Shown: positions 8,653 to 17,731 of the stretch, one piece after another
How the letters are laid out: each line of letters starts with the position of its first letter
Position numbering within the stretch: the stretch's first letter is position 1
Assembly (NCBI RefSeq): GCF_023146395.1
Contig: NZ_JAGLCD010000009.1
Coordinates: 1 to 64,000, forward strand
From: Aeromicrobium sp.
Lineage (GTDB): Bacteria; Actinomycetota; Actinomycetes; Propionibacteriales; Nocardioidaceae
DNA: 64,000 nt
Reading direction: 5' to 3'
Translations under genes and position numbers: made by a program
Notes under the pieces: generated by a model
Seen by the model: only the letters and a program-made list of their open reading frames with translations
What the model was told of the DNA's origin: nothing
Databases searched by the model: none

Positions 8653-9555
8653 TTACTGCGACGGGCGAGGATCCATCAGCGCCACGATGCGCTCGAGATC
8701 GTCGACCGTGGCGAATTCCACCGTGACGCGTCCCTTGGAGCGCCCCAGGTTGATCTTGACCCGCGTGTCGAACCGGTCGGACAGTCGGCGCGAGACCTCG
8801 TCCAGACGAGGGGCCGACAACGTCGGGGAGGACCGCTTGGTGCGAGAGCCTTCCGGCTCGTCACCGCTCAGCGTGACGATCTCCTCCAGCGCCCGCACCG
8901 AGAGACCCTCGGCCACGACCCGGGTGGCGAGCCGCTCCTGGATCTCGGTGTTGGCCACGGTGACGAGTGCCCGCGCGTGGCCAGCGGTGAGGACCCCGGC
9001 CGCGACACGTCGCTGCACCGCGGGGCTCAGGCGCAGGAGGCGCAGCGTGTTGGTGATCTGCGGGCGGGACCGACCGATCCGGCTGGCCAGCTCCTCGTGC
9101 GTGCACCCGAAGTCGTCCAGCAGCTGCTGGTACGCAGCCGCCTCCTCCAGGGGGTTGAGCTCGGACCGGTGCAGGTTCTCCAGGAGCGCATCGCGCAGGA
9201 GGTCCTCGTCCTGCGTCTCGCGCACGACGGCCGCGATGGTCTCCAGGCCCGCCTCACGGTGAGCACGCCACCGGCGCTCGCCCATGATGAGCTCGTACTT
9301 CTCCGGGCCGACCTCGCGGACGACGATGGGTTGGAGGAGTCCGATCTCCTTGATGGAGTGGACAAGCTCGGCCATCGCGTCCTCGTCGAAGACGGTGCGC
9401 GGCTGACGCGGGTTCGGCTCGATCGACGCGACCGGGAGCTCGGCAAAGCGAGCGCCGACCACTTCCTGGAGCCCCGAGCTCTCCGCCTCTCCCGCGTTCT
9501 GCGGGATCAGGGCCTCCAGGCCACGGCCCAGACCACGACTGCGACGGTTGCTCAT
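8653..9555 (-). CDS. parB: Chromosome partitioning protein ParB
   Basis: 300 residues. The N-terminal CTPase domain has the GERRWRA and [14 protein letters not shown] motifs. The central helix-turn-helix that binds parS is around [23 protein letters not shown], with a C-terminal dimerisation region. The ATG at 9555 overlaps the parA stop (ATGA), so the two are translationally coupled; the longer upstream frame lies inside parA and is not used. It loads on the two parS sites found upstream in the same operon. Confidence 0.97.
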   Translation of the reverse strand: MSNRRSRGLGRGLEALIPQNAGEAESSGLQEVVGARFAELPVASIEPNPRQPRTVFDEDAMAELVHSIKEIGLLQPIVVREVGPEKYELIMGERRWRAHREAGLETIAAVVRETQDEDLLRDALLENLHRSELNPLEEAAAYQQLLDDFGCTHEELASRIGRSRPQITNTLRLLRLSPAVQRRVAAGVLTAGHARALVTVANTEIQERLATRVVAEGLSVRALEEIVTLSGDEPEGSRTKRSSPTLSAPRLDEVSRRLSDRFDTRVKINLGRSKGRVTVEFATVDDLERIVALMDPRPSQ

Positions 9556-10463
9556 GCCTCTGCCTTCCGGGTGGCGGCCTCGGCGATCTCTCGCGCGGCC
9601 TCGATGTACGAGAGAGCGCCCGACGACGTCGGGTCGTAGGACAGGACGGACTGCTGATAGCTCGGTGCTTCCGAGATCCGGACCGACCGGGGGATGGCTG
9701 CCTTCAGCACCAGTGGACCGAAGTGCTGGCGTACCTCCGCTGCCACCCCGGACGACAGGTTGGTGCGCCCGTCGTACATCGTCAGCAGGATCGTGGTGAC
9801 CTCGAGCTGAGGGTTGAGGTGAGCCTTGACCAGCTCGATGTTGCGCAGCAGCTGGCCGAGTCCCTCGAGCGCGTAGTACTCGCACTGGATGGGAATCAGC
9901 ACCTCTCGACCAGCGACCATCGCGTTGACCGTCAGCAGGCCGAGCGACGGCGGGCAGTCGATCAGCACGTAGTCGTAGCGGTCGCCGGCGTCCTCCGACT
10001 CCGCCAGGTAGGACTGGAGTGCCTTGTCGAGACGCGTCTCGCGCGCCACGAGTGAGACCAGCTCGATCTCGGCTCCAGCCAGGTCGATCGACGCCGGCAG
10101 CACCGAGATCGTGGGGTGAGCGAGGCAGGGCTGCACGAGGGCGTCGATCGACTCTCCCTCCACCAGGGCCTCGTAGACCCCCGGCGTGCCCTCCGTGTGG
10201 GCGATGTCGAGAGCCGTCGAGGTGTTGCCCTGCGGGTCGAGGTCGATGACCAGGACCCGCAGACCCTTGACCGCCATCGCCGCGGCCAGGTTAACGGTGG
10301 TGGTGGTCTTGCCGACGCCGCCCTTCTGGTTCGCGACGACGAACACGCGCGTGCGCTCCGGCCGAGGAAGGCTCACGATCTCGTCGACCTTACGGGCGAG
10401 CGCGACATGTTCCTCCGCGGCTCGAGCGAGGGGCGTCGAGTCGTCGGGATGCACCGTGGTCAT
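9552..10463 (-). CDS. parA: Chromosome partitioning ATPase ParA
   Basis: 303 residues. Deviant Walker [15 protein letters not shown], followed by [10 protein letters not shown] (Walker A' and B region) and [12 protein letters not shown]. It moves ParB-parS complexes and so segregates origins. The ATG at 10463 is preferred because GAGG lies eight bases upstream; an in-frame GTG at 10472 would add three residues. A parS site lies directly upstream, between this gene and rsmG. Confidence 0.96.
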   Translation of the reverse strand: MTTVHPDDSTPLARAAEEHVALARKVDEIVSLPRPERTRVFVVANQKGGVGKTTTTVNLAAAMAVKGLRVLVIDLDPQGNTSTALDIAHTEGTPGVYEALVEGESIDALVQPCLAHPTISVLPASIDLAGAEIELVSLVARETRLDKALQSYLAESEDAGDRYDYVLIDCPPSLGLLTVNAMVAGREVLIPIQCEYYALEGLGQLLRNIELVKAHLNPQLEVTTILLTMYDGRTNLSSGVAAEVRQHFGPLVLKAAIPRSVRISEAPSYQQSVLSYDPTSSGALSYIEAAREIAEAATRKAEA

Positions 10464-10477
10464 CTTCTCCACCTCGT

Positions 10478-10493
10478 GGTTTCACGTGAAACG
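10478..10493. promoter_or_regulatory. parS site (near-consensus)
   Basis: The 14-base core GTTTCACGTGAAAC at 10479-10492 is perfect. Only the outermost bases differ from the 16-base consensus. It lies in the gap between parA and rsmG, five bases before the alternative GTG start of parA. Confidence 0.93.
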
Positions 10494-10515
10494 GACAGTC
10501 GGGCGAGCGGCACGA

Positions 10516-11142
10516 TCACCGCGCGAGCTCCACGACCGTCGTCGGCACGGACAGGTCGTCCTCACCATAGGACTCGATGCGGACATCCGTGACACCGAGG
10601 CGCTTCAGCAGGGGCCGGGCCTTCTCGACCTCCTCAGGCGCCGAGCGACCCTTCATCGCGAGCAGCACCCCACCGGGACCCACGAGCGGCCAGCACCAGG
10701 TCGTGAGCTTGTCGAGCGAGGCCACCGCACGGGCCGTGACGACGTCGTAGCTCGCCCGGTGCTCCTCGGCGCGCGCCCGCACGATCTCCACGTTGGTCAG
10801 GTCGAGGTCCCCGACGACCTCCTCGAGGAAGGACACTCGCCGCAACAACGGCTCGACCAACGTCATGCGCACATCGGGACGCGCGATCGCCCAGACCAGT
10901 CCCGGCAGACCTGCACCCGTGCCGACATCCGCGACCGTGCACTCCCGGGGGAGTCGTGGGACCACGGCCACACAGTTCAACAGGTGGCGATCCCACAGCC
11001 GCGGCACCTCGCGCGGACCGATCATGCCGCGCTCCACACCCCAGGTGCTCAGCAGGTCGGCGTACCGCTGGGCCTGGGTCCACCCCGCACCGAAGAGCTT
11101 TTCGGCTCCGGCCGGCGGTTCTGTTTCACGTGAAACAGACAT
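10516..11142 (-). CDS. rsmG: 16S rRNA (guanine527-N7)-methyltransferase
   Basis: 208 residues. The SAM-binding motif is VADVGTGAGLPGLVWAIA, followed by LVEPLLRRVSFL and later VTARAVASLDKL, typical of RsmG/GidB. The first codons (M-S-V-S-R-E-T) are made by the parS sequence, so the DNA site constrains the protein start. The ATG overlaps the stop of khpB (ATGA). Loss of this enzyme gives low-level streptomycin resistance in other bacteria. Confidence 0.96.
   Translation of the reverse strand: MSVSRETEPPAGAEKLFGAGWTQAQRYADLLSTWGVERGMIGPREVPRLWDRHLLNCVAVVPRLPRECTVADVGTGAGLPGLVWAIARPDVRMTLVEPLLRRVSFLEEVVGDLDLTNVEIVRARAEEHRASYDVVTARAVASLDKLTTWCWPLVGPGGVLLAMKGRSAPEEVEKARPLLKRLGVTDVRIESYGEDDLSVPTTVVELAR
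11122..11137. promoter_or_regulatory. parS site (perfect consensus) inside the rsmG start
   Basis: TGTTTCACGTGAAACA matches the 16-base consensus exactly. It covers codons 2-7 of rsmG, so it is both coding sequence and a ParB-loading site. Confidence 0.95.
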
Positions 11143-11615
11143 CAGGCCTCGGTGGGAAGAACCACCACGAAGCGACGGGGCTCATCGCCCTCGGACTCAC
11201 TGCGTAGGCCGGCATCGGCCACGACGTCGTGCACGATCTTGCGCTCGAACGCCGTCATGGGGGCAAGCTCGATCCGCGCCGCTCCGTCACGCACCGCGGC
11301 AACCGCACCGGCCGCCTCCTCACGCAACGCGATGCGGCGACCCTCGCGGTACCCGGCGATGTCCAGCATCAGGCGGCTGCGCTCACCGGTCTGGCGATAG
11401 ACCGCGAGCCGCGTGAGCTCCTGCAGCGCATCGAGGACGCGGCCCTCGGCGCCGACCAGATGGTTCAGCCGGCCGCCCACGATCGACACCGCAGCACGGT
11501 CGCCGTCGACGTCCATGTCGATGTCACCGTCGAGGTCGGCGATGTCCAGCAGGCCCTCGAGGAAGTCGGCGGCGATATCGCCCTCGACCTCCAGCTTGGT
11601 CGCGTCGCTGCTCAT
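11142..11615 (-). CDS. khpB: RNA-binding KH/R3H protein KhpB (Jag)
   Basis: 157 residues. An acidic N-terminus is followed by a KH domain (VGGRLNHLVGAEGRVLDALQ) and an R3H domain (APMTAFERKIVHDVV). It lies between yidC and rsmG, with ATGA overlaps on both sides, exactly where Jag/SpoIIIJ-associated proteins sit. It binds RNA with KhpA and affects cell elongation and division in other Gram-positives. Confidence 0.93.
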   Translation of the reverse strand: MSSDATKLEVEGDIAADFLEGLLDIADLDGDIDMDVDGDRAAVSIVGGRLNHLVGAEGRVLDALQELTRLAVYRQTGERSRLMLDIAGYREGRRIALREEAAGAVAAVRDGAARIELAPMTAFERKIVHDVVADAGLRSESEGDEPRRFVVVLPTEA

Positions 11616-12565
11616 CGAGAGCCACCCTTCTTGCGTTGGTTCCGAGTCTGCTTCTTGGGCTGCACGCGCGGCTTCGGCTTCACGATCTCGTCGACGACGG
11701 CAGCGGGGTCCTGGGCGACGTCCTTGCCCTTGGCGGCATCACGATCCTGCTTGGCCTTGAAGGCCGGCGTGCCCGGGGCCGGGTTTCGGCGAATGACGTA
11801 GAACTGCTGACCCATCGTCCAGAAGTTCGAGGTGACCCAGTAGAAGAGGACCCCGAGCGGGAAGAAGATGCCGCCGACGGCGAAGACCGGAGGCAGCACG
11901 TAGAGCAGCATCTTCTGCTGCTGTGCATACGGGCCGTTGAGCGCGTCGGCCGGCATGTTCTTGGCCATCAGCTGACGCTGCGTGAGGAACTGCGTCGCGC
12001 ACATCACGATGACGAGCAGGATCGCGATGATGCGCGTCTCCAGGTGCTCGGCGTTCATGAAGGTGTCGGCAATGCGACCACCGAAGATCTTCGCGTTCTG
12101 CAGCGACTCGATGTAGTCGACGTTGAAGAAGCCGCGCACACCCTTCTCGAGGTTGTCCTCGGGGGCCTTCGCAGCCTGGTCGATCGTGCGGAACAGCGCG
12201 AAGAAGACCGGCATCTGCGCCAGCAGCGGCAGGCACGACGCGAACGGGTTCGTGCCCGTGTCCTTCCAGAGCTTCATCTGCTCCTGCGTCAGACGCTCAC
12301 GATCGTGGGCGTACTTCTTCTGCAGCTCCTTGATCTTGGGCTGCAGGAGCTGCATGTTGCGGCTGCTCTTGATCTGCTTGACGAACAAGGGGATCAGCAT
12401 GGCGCGGATCGTGACCGTCAGGCCCACGATCGAGAGGACCCACGTCCACCCGTCGCTGAGTCCGGGCACGTGCTCGAACACCCAGTGCCAGCCCAGCAGC
12501 ACGGCGGACACCGCGTAGTACAGCGGTGTCATGATCGCCGAACCGATCGCGCTGAAGATCTCCAC
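11612..12565 (-). CDS. yidC: Membrane protein insertase YidC
   Basis: 317 residues with the family layout: a first membrane segment, then a long conserved core from about residue 40 (VRAMLIPLFVKQIKSSRNMQLLQP), a cytosolic hairpin with the KDTGTNPFASCLP motif, and further membrane segments, ending in a basic tail (RNQRKKGG) typical of ribosome contact. The GTG start is preceded by GAGGAG five bases upstream. It inserts membrane proteins alone or with SecYEG. Confidence 0.96.
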   Translation of the reverse strand: MEIFSAIGSAIMTPLYYAVSAVLLGWHWVFEHVPGLSDGWTWVLSIVGLTVTIRAMLIPLFVKQIKSSRNMQLLQPKIKELQKKYAHDRERLTQEQMKLWKDTGTNPFASCLPLLAQMPVFFALFRTIDQAAKAPEDNLEKGVRGFFNVDYIESLQNAKIFGGRIADTFMNAEHLETRIIAILLVIVMCATQFLTQRQLMAKNMPADALNGPYAQQQKMLLYVLPPVFAVGGIFFPLGVLFYWVTSNFWTMGQQFYVIRRNPAPGTPAFKAKQDRDAAKGKDVAQDPAAVVDEIVKPKPRVQPKKQTRNQRKKGGSR

Positions 12566-12574
12566 GTTTACTCC

Positions 12575-12829
12575 TCAGTGGGACACCGGGCGGTGTCCAT
12601 GGTGGGGGGCCGAAGCGGGGGGAACAGGGTCGTACCCGCCAGGGCTCCAGGGATGGCACCGCAGCAGGCGCCGGACAGCGAGCCACGAGCCACGCACAGC
12701 ACCGTGGGTCTCCACGGCTCCGAGCGCATACGCCGAACACGTCGGATGGTACCGACACACCTGTCCGTACAACGGACTGATCGCGAACCGGTAGGCCTTG
12801 AGCAGACCGATCAGCAGCAGGCGAAGCAC
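12575..12829 (-). CDS. yidD: Membrane protein insertion efficiency factor YidD
   Basis: 84 residues. The family signature is clear: [24 protein letters not shown] followed by [10 protein letters not shown] and [17 protein letters not shown]. The GTG at 12829 lies just after the rnpA stop and has GGGGGTGA before it; the longer frame upstream runs antisense-like through rnpA and is discarded. It sits between rnpA and yidC, the standard order. Confidence 0.94.
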   Translation of the reverse strand: MLRLLLIGLLKAYRFAISPLYGQVCRYHPTCSAYALGAVETHGAVRGSWLAVRRLLRCHPWSPGGYDPVPPASAPHHGHRPVSH

Positions 12830-12833
12830 ACCG

Positions 12834-13181
12834 TCACCCCCGTTTGGTGGTCGAACGCCGCACCGCACGGTGCAGGCCGTCGACCACGTCGGCGGACAGA
12901 TCATGACGAGCGGCGGCGGGGGGAAGCGCGCGAAAGACGACGCGGGATCCGTCCGGCAGCCCCGCGAGCTCGGGGACCACCGCGTGCCGGATCCGACGCT
13001 TGACGCGATTGCGCGTGACCGCGTTGCCGACCTTCTTGCCCACGACAAGACCGACGCGCACACCAGGCGCGTCGGTCAGGGCGACGTGCGAGACGACTGC
13101 ATCGTTCGCTGCCGAGGCACCGCGACGGATCGTGCGGCGGAACTCGTCGCCGTCACGCATGCGGTACGCCTGGGGGAGCAC
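12834..13181 (-). CDS. rnpA: Ribonuclease P protein component
   Basis: 115 residues. It begins LPQAYRMR, has the RNase P protein RNR motif in [17 protein letters not shown], and is strongly basic. It helps the catalytic RNA remove 5' leaders from tRNA precursors. Located between rpmH and yidD, start GTG. Confidence 0.95.
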   Translation of the reverse strand: MLPQAYRMRDGDEFRRTIRRGASAANDAVVSHVALTDAPGVRVGLVVGKKVGNAVTRNRVKRRIRHAVVPELAGLPDGSRVVFRALPPAAARHDLSADVVDGLHRAVRRSTTKRG

Positions 13182-13210
13182 CGCTCAGGCCCGTCGCGAC
13201 CGGGTCAAGA

Positions 13211-13348
13211 TCAGGCGGAGAGCTTCGAACGGCCCTTGCTGCGACGCGACGCCAGGATGGCGCGGCCGGCGCGGGTCCGCATGCGGAGGCGGAAGCCGTG
13301 CTTCTTCGAACGACGGCGGTTGTTCGGCTGGAAAGTGCGCTTGCTCAC
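13211..13348 (-). CDS. rpmH: Ribosomal protein L34 (bL34)
   Basis: 45 residues, the usual size, with [19 protein letters not shown] and [13 protein letters not shown]. It starts at GTG 13348 with an AAGGAC ribosome site upstream. The longer frame shown by translation through the leader is not conserved in this family. First gene of the eight-gene minus-strand operon. Confidence 0.97.
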   Translation of the reverse strand: MSKRTFQPNNRRRSKKHGFRLRMRTRAGRAILASRRSKGRSKLSA

Positions 13349-13463
13349 GGGAGAGTCCTTCTCGAGGGGAATCGGTGGTCGTCGACGATCACCGCTCACC
13401 CACGACTTCAACGGAGCAGGCTCCGGGTCGCGGGCACGCGGCCGACGGTCGCACGACTGTGTA

Positions 13464-13493
13464 ACGGTACGGGGGGCGTCAGACCACGGTCAA
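13464..13493 (-). promoter_or_regulatory. Promoter of the rpmH operon
   Basis: On the minus strand TTGACC (13488-13493) is followed after 18 bases by TACCGT (13464-13469), about 115 bases before the rpmH start. It is the best vegetative-type match in the rpmH-dnaA gap. Confidence 0.5.
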
Positions 13494-13572
13494 ACTGACC
13501 GTCCTACTCCTGTGCGGCCCGACGCGTCCACGCGACACGCCGGGTGAGGGTCAGGGTTTGTGCAGAACTCGC

Positions 13573-13602
13573 TTGTGTGGTCTCCCACCCCGCTGCTAGC
13601 GT
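13573..13602 (+). promoter_or_regulatory. Promoter of dnaA
   Basis: TTGTGT (13573-13578) and TAGCGT (13597-13602) are 18 bases apart. The predicted transcript begins about ten bases before a consensus DnaA box, so DnaA can plausibly repress its own gene. Confidence 0.5.
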
Positions 13603-13617
13603 CACCGCGGTACCGAG

Positions 13618-13680
13618 TTGTCCACAGTTCGACGTGGTCCGGGCCATCCACATTCACACCCTGTGGATAACCATGTGGAC
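13618..13680 (+). promoter_or_regulatory. DnaA boxes in the dnaA leader
   Basis: TTGTCCACA at 13618-13626, an inverted perfect box TGTGGATAA at 13662-13670, and a weaker inverted ATGTGGAC at 13673-13680. They lie between the dnaA promoter and start codon, a common autoregulatory and origin layout. Confidence 0.75.
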
Positions 13681-13695
13681 CCAATGAGAGGCCCC

Positions 13696-15147
13696 ATGTC
13701 CGACGGATCTGCGTCCTCCGCGGAAGCGGATCTCTCGAGCGCCTGGCAGGCAGCCGTCGACCGGCTCTCGCCCGGGGCGCGCGTGTGGGTCTTTCCCGCC
13801 GTCCCGCTGAGCCTGCACAACGACATCGTCATCGCCGCGGTGCAGAACGACCTCGCCCGCGCGCAGCTGGAGTCCCGGGTGCGACCCGTCCTCGAGCAGG
13901 CCCTCAGCCGCGAGCTCGGCACCGAGGTCCGCCTCGTGGTCACGATCGACGCCACGATCAACCCGCCCGACACACCGCTCGTCGAAGAGCCGGCCCCGGC
14001 ACCCGCGCCGATCGAGGACCTCGACGACGAGGACGACGACGAGGACCAGTTCGTGCCGCGCTGGGGCCCGGCAGCCACGCCCGTCACGGGTCGCCCGGCC
14101 AACATCGCCGAGGCGCGGCTCAACCCGCGCTACCTGTTCGAGAACTTCGTCACCGGGTCGTCCAACCGCTTCGCGCACGCTGCCGCCGTGGCCACGGCCG
14201 AGGCCCCGGGCAAGGCGTACAACCCCCTGGTCATCTACGGCGACTCCGGGCTGGGCAAGACCCACCTGCTGCACGCCATCGGCCACTACGTCCTCGGTCT
14301 CTACCCGTCCTCGCGGGTGCGCTACGTCAACACCGAGGAGTTCACCAACGACGTCATCAACGCGATCGGCGAGCGTCGCACGGGCGACCTCAAGCGCAAG
14401 TACCGCGAGATCGACGTCCTGCTGGTCGACGACATCCAGTTCATCGAGGGCAAGGAGGCGACGCAGGAAGAGTTCTTCCACACGTTCAACGCCCTGCACA
14501 ACGAGAACAAGCAGATCGTCATGACCTCGGACCGGCCGCCGAAGAACCTCAAGACGCTCGAGGAGCGCCTGCGCAACCGGTTCGAGTGGGGTCTCACGAC
14601 CGACGTCACGCCGCCGGAGCTCGAGACGCGTATCGCGATCCTGCGCAAGAAGGCCGCCAACGACGGCCTCACGGTGCCTGCCGACGTGCTGGAGTTCATC
14701 GCCTCCAAGGTGCAGACCAACATCCGCGAGCTCGAGGGTGCGCTGATCCGTGTCACGGCGTTCGCCAACCTCAACAAGTCGCCGGTCGACATGAACTTGT
14801 CGCAGATCGTGCTCAAGGACCTCGTGAGCGCCGGAGGCGACCCGGTCGTCACGAGCGCGCTGATCATCGCCCAGACCGCGGCGTACTCGGAGTTCGCGAT
14901 CGACGAGATCTGCGGCACCAACCGCCAGCGCGATCTCGTGCTCGCGCGTCAGATCGCGATGTACCTGTGCCGCGAGCTCACCGATCTGTCGCTGCCCAAG
15001 ATCGGGCAGGAGTTCGGCGGACGCGATCACACGACGGTCATGCACGCGGTCAAGAAGATCGGCCTGCTCATGACCGAGCGCCACGCGGTCTTCAACCAGG
15101 TCACTGAGCTGACCAACCGCATCAAGCAGCAGGCCCGCCAGTCCTGA
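13696..15147 (+). CDS. dnaA: Chromosomal replication initiator DnaA
   Basis: 483 residues. Domain I is followed by a short acidic domain II with a run of Asp/Glu (near residues 108-120), then the AAA+ domain ([22 protein letters not shown]) and the DNA-binding domain IV ([15 protein letters not shown] signature). The ATG at 13696 is preferred because GAGAGG lies four bases before it; in-frame ATG at 13684 is an alternative. The long upstream extension would run through the DnaA boxes and is unlikely. Confidence 0.97.
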   Translation: MSDGSASSAEADLSSAWQAAVDRLSPGARVWVFPAVPLSLHNDIVIAAVQNDLARAQLESRVRPVLEQALSRELGTEVRLVVTIDATINPPDTPLVEEPAPAPAPIEDLDDEDDDEDQFVPRWGPAATPVTGRPANIAEARLNPRYLFENFVTGSSNRFAHAAAVATAEAPGKAYNPLVIYGDSGLGKTHLLHAIGHYVLGLYPSSRVRYVNTEEFTNDVINAIGERRTGDLKRKYREIDVLLVDDIQFIEGKEATQEEFFHTFNALHNENKQIVMTSDRPPKNLKTLEERLRNRFEWGLTTDVTPPELETRIAILRKKAANDGLTVPADVLEFIASKVQTNIRELEGALIRVTAFANLNKSPVDMNLSQIVLKDLVSAGGDPVVTSALIIAQTAAYSEFAIDEICGTNRQRDLVLARQIAMYLCRELTDLSLPKIGQEFGGRDHTTVMHAVKKIGLLMTERHAVFNQVTELTNRIKQQARQS

Positions 15148-15166
15148 GCCCGCCATGCTGTGCGGT

Positions 15167-15273
15167 CGGCCACGGGCCGAGCGCAGCGAGGCAGGAAGTC
15201 CGCGCGCAGCGCGGCACCGGCGAGGGACGAGCCGGTGGTACGACGACGGAGGAGTCGTCTTCCCCAGCTGGGG
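15167..15273. repeat. Five consecutive hairpins at the left side of oriC
   Basis: In order: CGGCC/GGCCG (15167-15179), CCGCG/CGCGG (15200-15214), ACCGGC/GCCGGT around loop GAGGGACGA (15216-15236), GACGAC/GTCGTC (15242-15259) and the palindrome CCCCAGCTGGGG (15262-15273). The third has almost the same loop as the REP-like repeats at 51 and 22561. They may end dnaA transcription before it enters the origin. Confidence 0.7.
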
Positions 15274-15436
15274 ACGACCCTGTGGGTAAGTCTCCACCTG
15301 AGGTGGACATCCGGTGACGCGATGTGAATGGCATGTGAACGCTGCGGCGGCGTGCACAACCCCACGGGGTGGGACCACCACGTCATCCCCACACCCTCCA
15401 CCGACGAAATCACCGGAACCCGAGGAGTCAGTGGAG

Positions 15437-15474
15437 TTCTCCACAGTTTCCACAGGTGCTACGACTACTACTAC
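15437..15474 (+). promoter_or_regulatory. Basal unwinding element: two DnaA boxes plus DnaA-trio tract
   Basis: TTCTCCACA and TTTCCACAG are one base apart and are followed after GTG by CTACGACTACTACTAC (15459-15474). The complementary strand reads repeated TAG triplets, the DnaA-trio signal known from Bacillus subtilis, where two boxes are followed by a short GC stretch and the trios. The AT-rich tract follows directly, as expected for the first melted region. Confidence 0.7.
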
Positions 15475-15637
15475 CGAGATAGACACACAAAAACTCGTTG
15501 AAGGGGTCCAGCGCCGATCGGTGTGGACAACTCTTGGCTGGACGCACATGTCCACGGCCTGGCCTAGGATCGAACCCGGTGCCGTGGCAGGATTCAGCCA
15601 CCGACACCCGTCGACGCCAGTCTGAGAGGCCCCCTAC

Positions 15638-16780
15638 GTGAAGTTCCGGATCGAACGCGACACCCTCGCCGATGCCGTGGCGTGGACTGCCCGCAGTCTT
15701 CCGGTGCGTCCGAGCGTCCCCGTGCTGGCTGGCCTGCTGATCGAGGCCGGCACCGACGGACTCACGCTGTCGGGATTCGACTACGAGACCTCCACGCGGG
15801 CCACGCTGCCGGCGGAGGTCAGCGCCGACGGCCGGGCCCTGGTCAGCGGCCGCCTGCTCAGCGAGATCGTCAAGTCGCTCCCGGGCAAGCCCGTCGACGT
15901 CGAGCTGGAGGGCACCAAGGTCCGCGTCGAGTGCGGCAGCGCCCGCTTCAGCCTGCAGACCATGCCGGTCGAGGAGTACCCGCGTCTGCCGCAGATGCCC
16001 ACGGCCACGGGCACCGTCAAGGCCGACACCTTCGTCACGGCGGTGCAGCAGGCCGGCGCGGCCGCGGGGCGCGACGAGATGCTCCCGCTGCTGACCGGCG
16101 TGCGTCTCGAGCTCGAGGGATCCACGATCTCCCTCATGGCCACCGACCGGTTCCGTGCCAGCCTGCGCGATCTCGAGTGGTTCCCCGAGGCCAGCGACCT
16201 CTCCGCCCGCGCGCTCGTGCCGGCGCGGGTCCTCGGCGAGACGGCCCGCTCGTTCTCCGGCGGTAGCGACATCACGATCGCGGTCTCGTCGGGCGAGAGC
16301 GGCGACGGCCTGATCGGCTTCGAGGGCACGGTGGGCAACGGCAGCCGTCGCACCACGACCCGGTTGCTCGAGGGCGACTTCCCGCGCGTCCGCCAGCTCT
16401 TCGCAGCGACGCCCGAGACCGTCGCGTACGTCTCCACGCAGGCGCTCGTCGACGCGGTCAAGCGCGTGGCCCTGGTTGCCGAACGCAACACGCCCGTGCG
16501 GCTGTCGTTCTCGGAGGGCACGTTGCTGCTCGAGGCCGGCACCGGCGACGAGGCGCAGGCCAGCGAGTCGATCGAGGCCACCGTCAACGGCGGCGACATC
16601 TCGATCGGCTTCAACCCGTCGTACCTGCTCGAGGGCCTGGGAGTCATGTCCGACCCCGTGGTCCACCTGGCCTTCACGCAGCACACCAAACCTGCCGCGA
16701 TCAGCGGTGTCGGCGAGATCGGCGCGGAGCCCGACGGAGCGTTCCGCTACCTGATCATGCCGGTTCGTCTCCAGACCTGA
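15638..16780 (+). CDS. dnaN: DNA polymerase III beta sliding clamp
   Basis: 380 residues, the normal length. It starts KFRIERDTLADAVAWTARSLP and ends RYLIMPVRLQ, the conserved clamp C-terminus. Three repeated clamp domains are implied by the length. The GTG start follows GAGAGG at eight bases. It encircles DNA and holds polymerase and repair proteins. Located directly right of oriC. Confidence 0.97.
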   Translation: MKFRIERDTLADAVAWTARSLPVRPSVPVLAGLLIEAGTDGLTLSGFDYETSTRATLPAEVSADGRALVSGRLLSEIVKSLPGKPVDVELEGTKVRVECGSARFSLQTMPVEEYPRLPQMPTATGTVKADTFVTAVQQAGAAAGRDEMLPLLTGVRLELEGSTISLMATDRFRASLRDLEWFPEASDLSARALVPARVLGETARSFSGGSDITIAVSSGESGDGLIGFEGTVGNGSRRTTTRLLEGDFPRVRQLFAATPETVAYVSTQALVDAVKRVALVAERNTPVRLSFSEGTLLLEAGTGDEAQASESIEATVNGGDISIGFNPSYLLEGLGVMSDPVVHLAFTQHTKPAAISGVGEIGAEPDGAFRYLIMPVRLQT

Positions 16781-16800
16781 CTTCCCCCTTGGAGGGCACG

Positions 16801-17730
16801 ATGCATCTCGGACTCATCGGCTTGGGCAAGATGGGTGGCAACATGCGCGAGCGCTTGCGCGAGCATGACGTCACCGTCACCGGTTACGACCGGGACGCCT
16901 CGGTCAGCGACGTCGGCTCGGTCGCCGAGCTCGTCGAGGCCCTGCCCAGTCCCAAGGTCGTGTGGGTCATGGTGCCGGCCGGTGAGCCCACCCGCGCCAC
17001 CATCGCCGAGCTCGCGGAGCTGCTCGGTGAGGGCGACATCGTCGTCGACGGCGGCAACTCCCGCTGGACCGACGACCTCGAGCACGCCGAGCAGCTCAAG
17101 GCCCAGGGCATCGGCTATCTCGACTGCGGGGTCAGCGGCGGCATCTGGGGGCGCGAGAACGGCTACGCCCTCATGGTCGGGGGCGAGGCCTCCGACGTGG
17201 CCACGGTGCAGCCGGTCTTCGACGCGCTCCGTCCCGACGCGGGCGACAGCGCCAATGCCACGGGTGGCTTCGTGCACGCCGGCAAGGTCGGCTCCGGCCA
17301 CTTCGCCAAGATGGTCCACAACGGTGTCGAGTACGCCATGATGCAGGCCTACGCCGAGGGCTTCGAGCTGCTCGAGAAGACCGATCTCGTCGACGACGTC
17401 CCCGCCGTGCTCGACTCGTGGCGCGAGGGAACCGTCGTGCGTTCGTGGCTCCTCGACCTGCTGGTGCAGGCGCTCGAGGAGGACCCGGGTCTGTCGAAGA
17501 TCCGTGGCTACGCCGACGACTCCGGTGAGGGTCGGTGGACCGTCGAGGCCGCCATCGAGCACGCCGTGCCGATGCACACGATCGCGGCGTCGTTGTTCGC
17601 CCGGTTCCAGTCGCGCCAGGACGAGTCGCCCGCGATGCAGGCCGTCGCGGCGATGCGTCAGCAGTTCGGCGGTCACGCGGTGCGCGCGGCGCAGGAGCCC
17701 GGCACGGGTGAGCCGCCGTCGGCCGACTGA
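16801..17730 (+). CDS. gnd: 6-phosphogluconate dehydrogenase (short, decarboxylating type)
   Basis: 309 residues, the short class of the family. N-terminal Rossmann motif GLIGLGKMGGNM, then VVDGGNSRWTDD and the catalytic segment AGKVGSGHFAKMVHNGVEY with the lysine and histidine-asparagine expected. It oxidises 6-phosphogluconate to ribulose 5-phosphate. The ATG at 16801 has GGAGG five bases before it, so the TTG twelve bases earlier is not used. The dnaN-gnd-recF order is common in Actinobacteria. Confidence 0.94.
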   Translation: MHLGLIGLGKMGGNMRERLREHDVTVTGYDRDASVSDVGSVAELVEALPSPKVVWVMVPAGEPTRATIAELAELLGEGDIVVDGGNSRWTDDLEHAEQLKAQGIGYLDCGVSGGIWGRENGYALMVGGEASDVATVQPVFDALRPDAGDSANATGGFVHAGKVGSGHFAKMVHNGVEYAMMQAYAEGFELLEKTDLVDDVPAVLDSWREGTVVRSWLLDLLVQALEEDPGLSKIRGYADDSGEGRWTVEAAIEHAVPMHTIAASLFARFQSRQDESPAMQAVAAMRQQFGGHAVRAAQEPGTGEPPSAD

Positions 17731-17731
17731 C

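Larger units (their letters stand above)
15148..15637 (+). other. oriC region between dnaA and dnaN
   Basis: A 490-base gene-free stretch. It begins with a cluster of hairpins (15167-15273). Then come DnaA-box-like sequences at 15281-15289 (TGTGGGTAA), 15437-15445 (TTCTCCACA), 15447-15455 (TTTCCACAG), 15522-15530 (TGTGGACAA) and 15548-15556. An AT-richer tract lies at about 15475-15500. Position, boxes and the DnaA-trio tract support this as the replication origin. Confidence 0.88.

Noticed and set aside
9556-9885. N-terminal extension of parB
   Set aside because: It lies inside parA, and the ATGA overlap at 9552-9555 gives a natural start.
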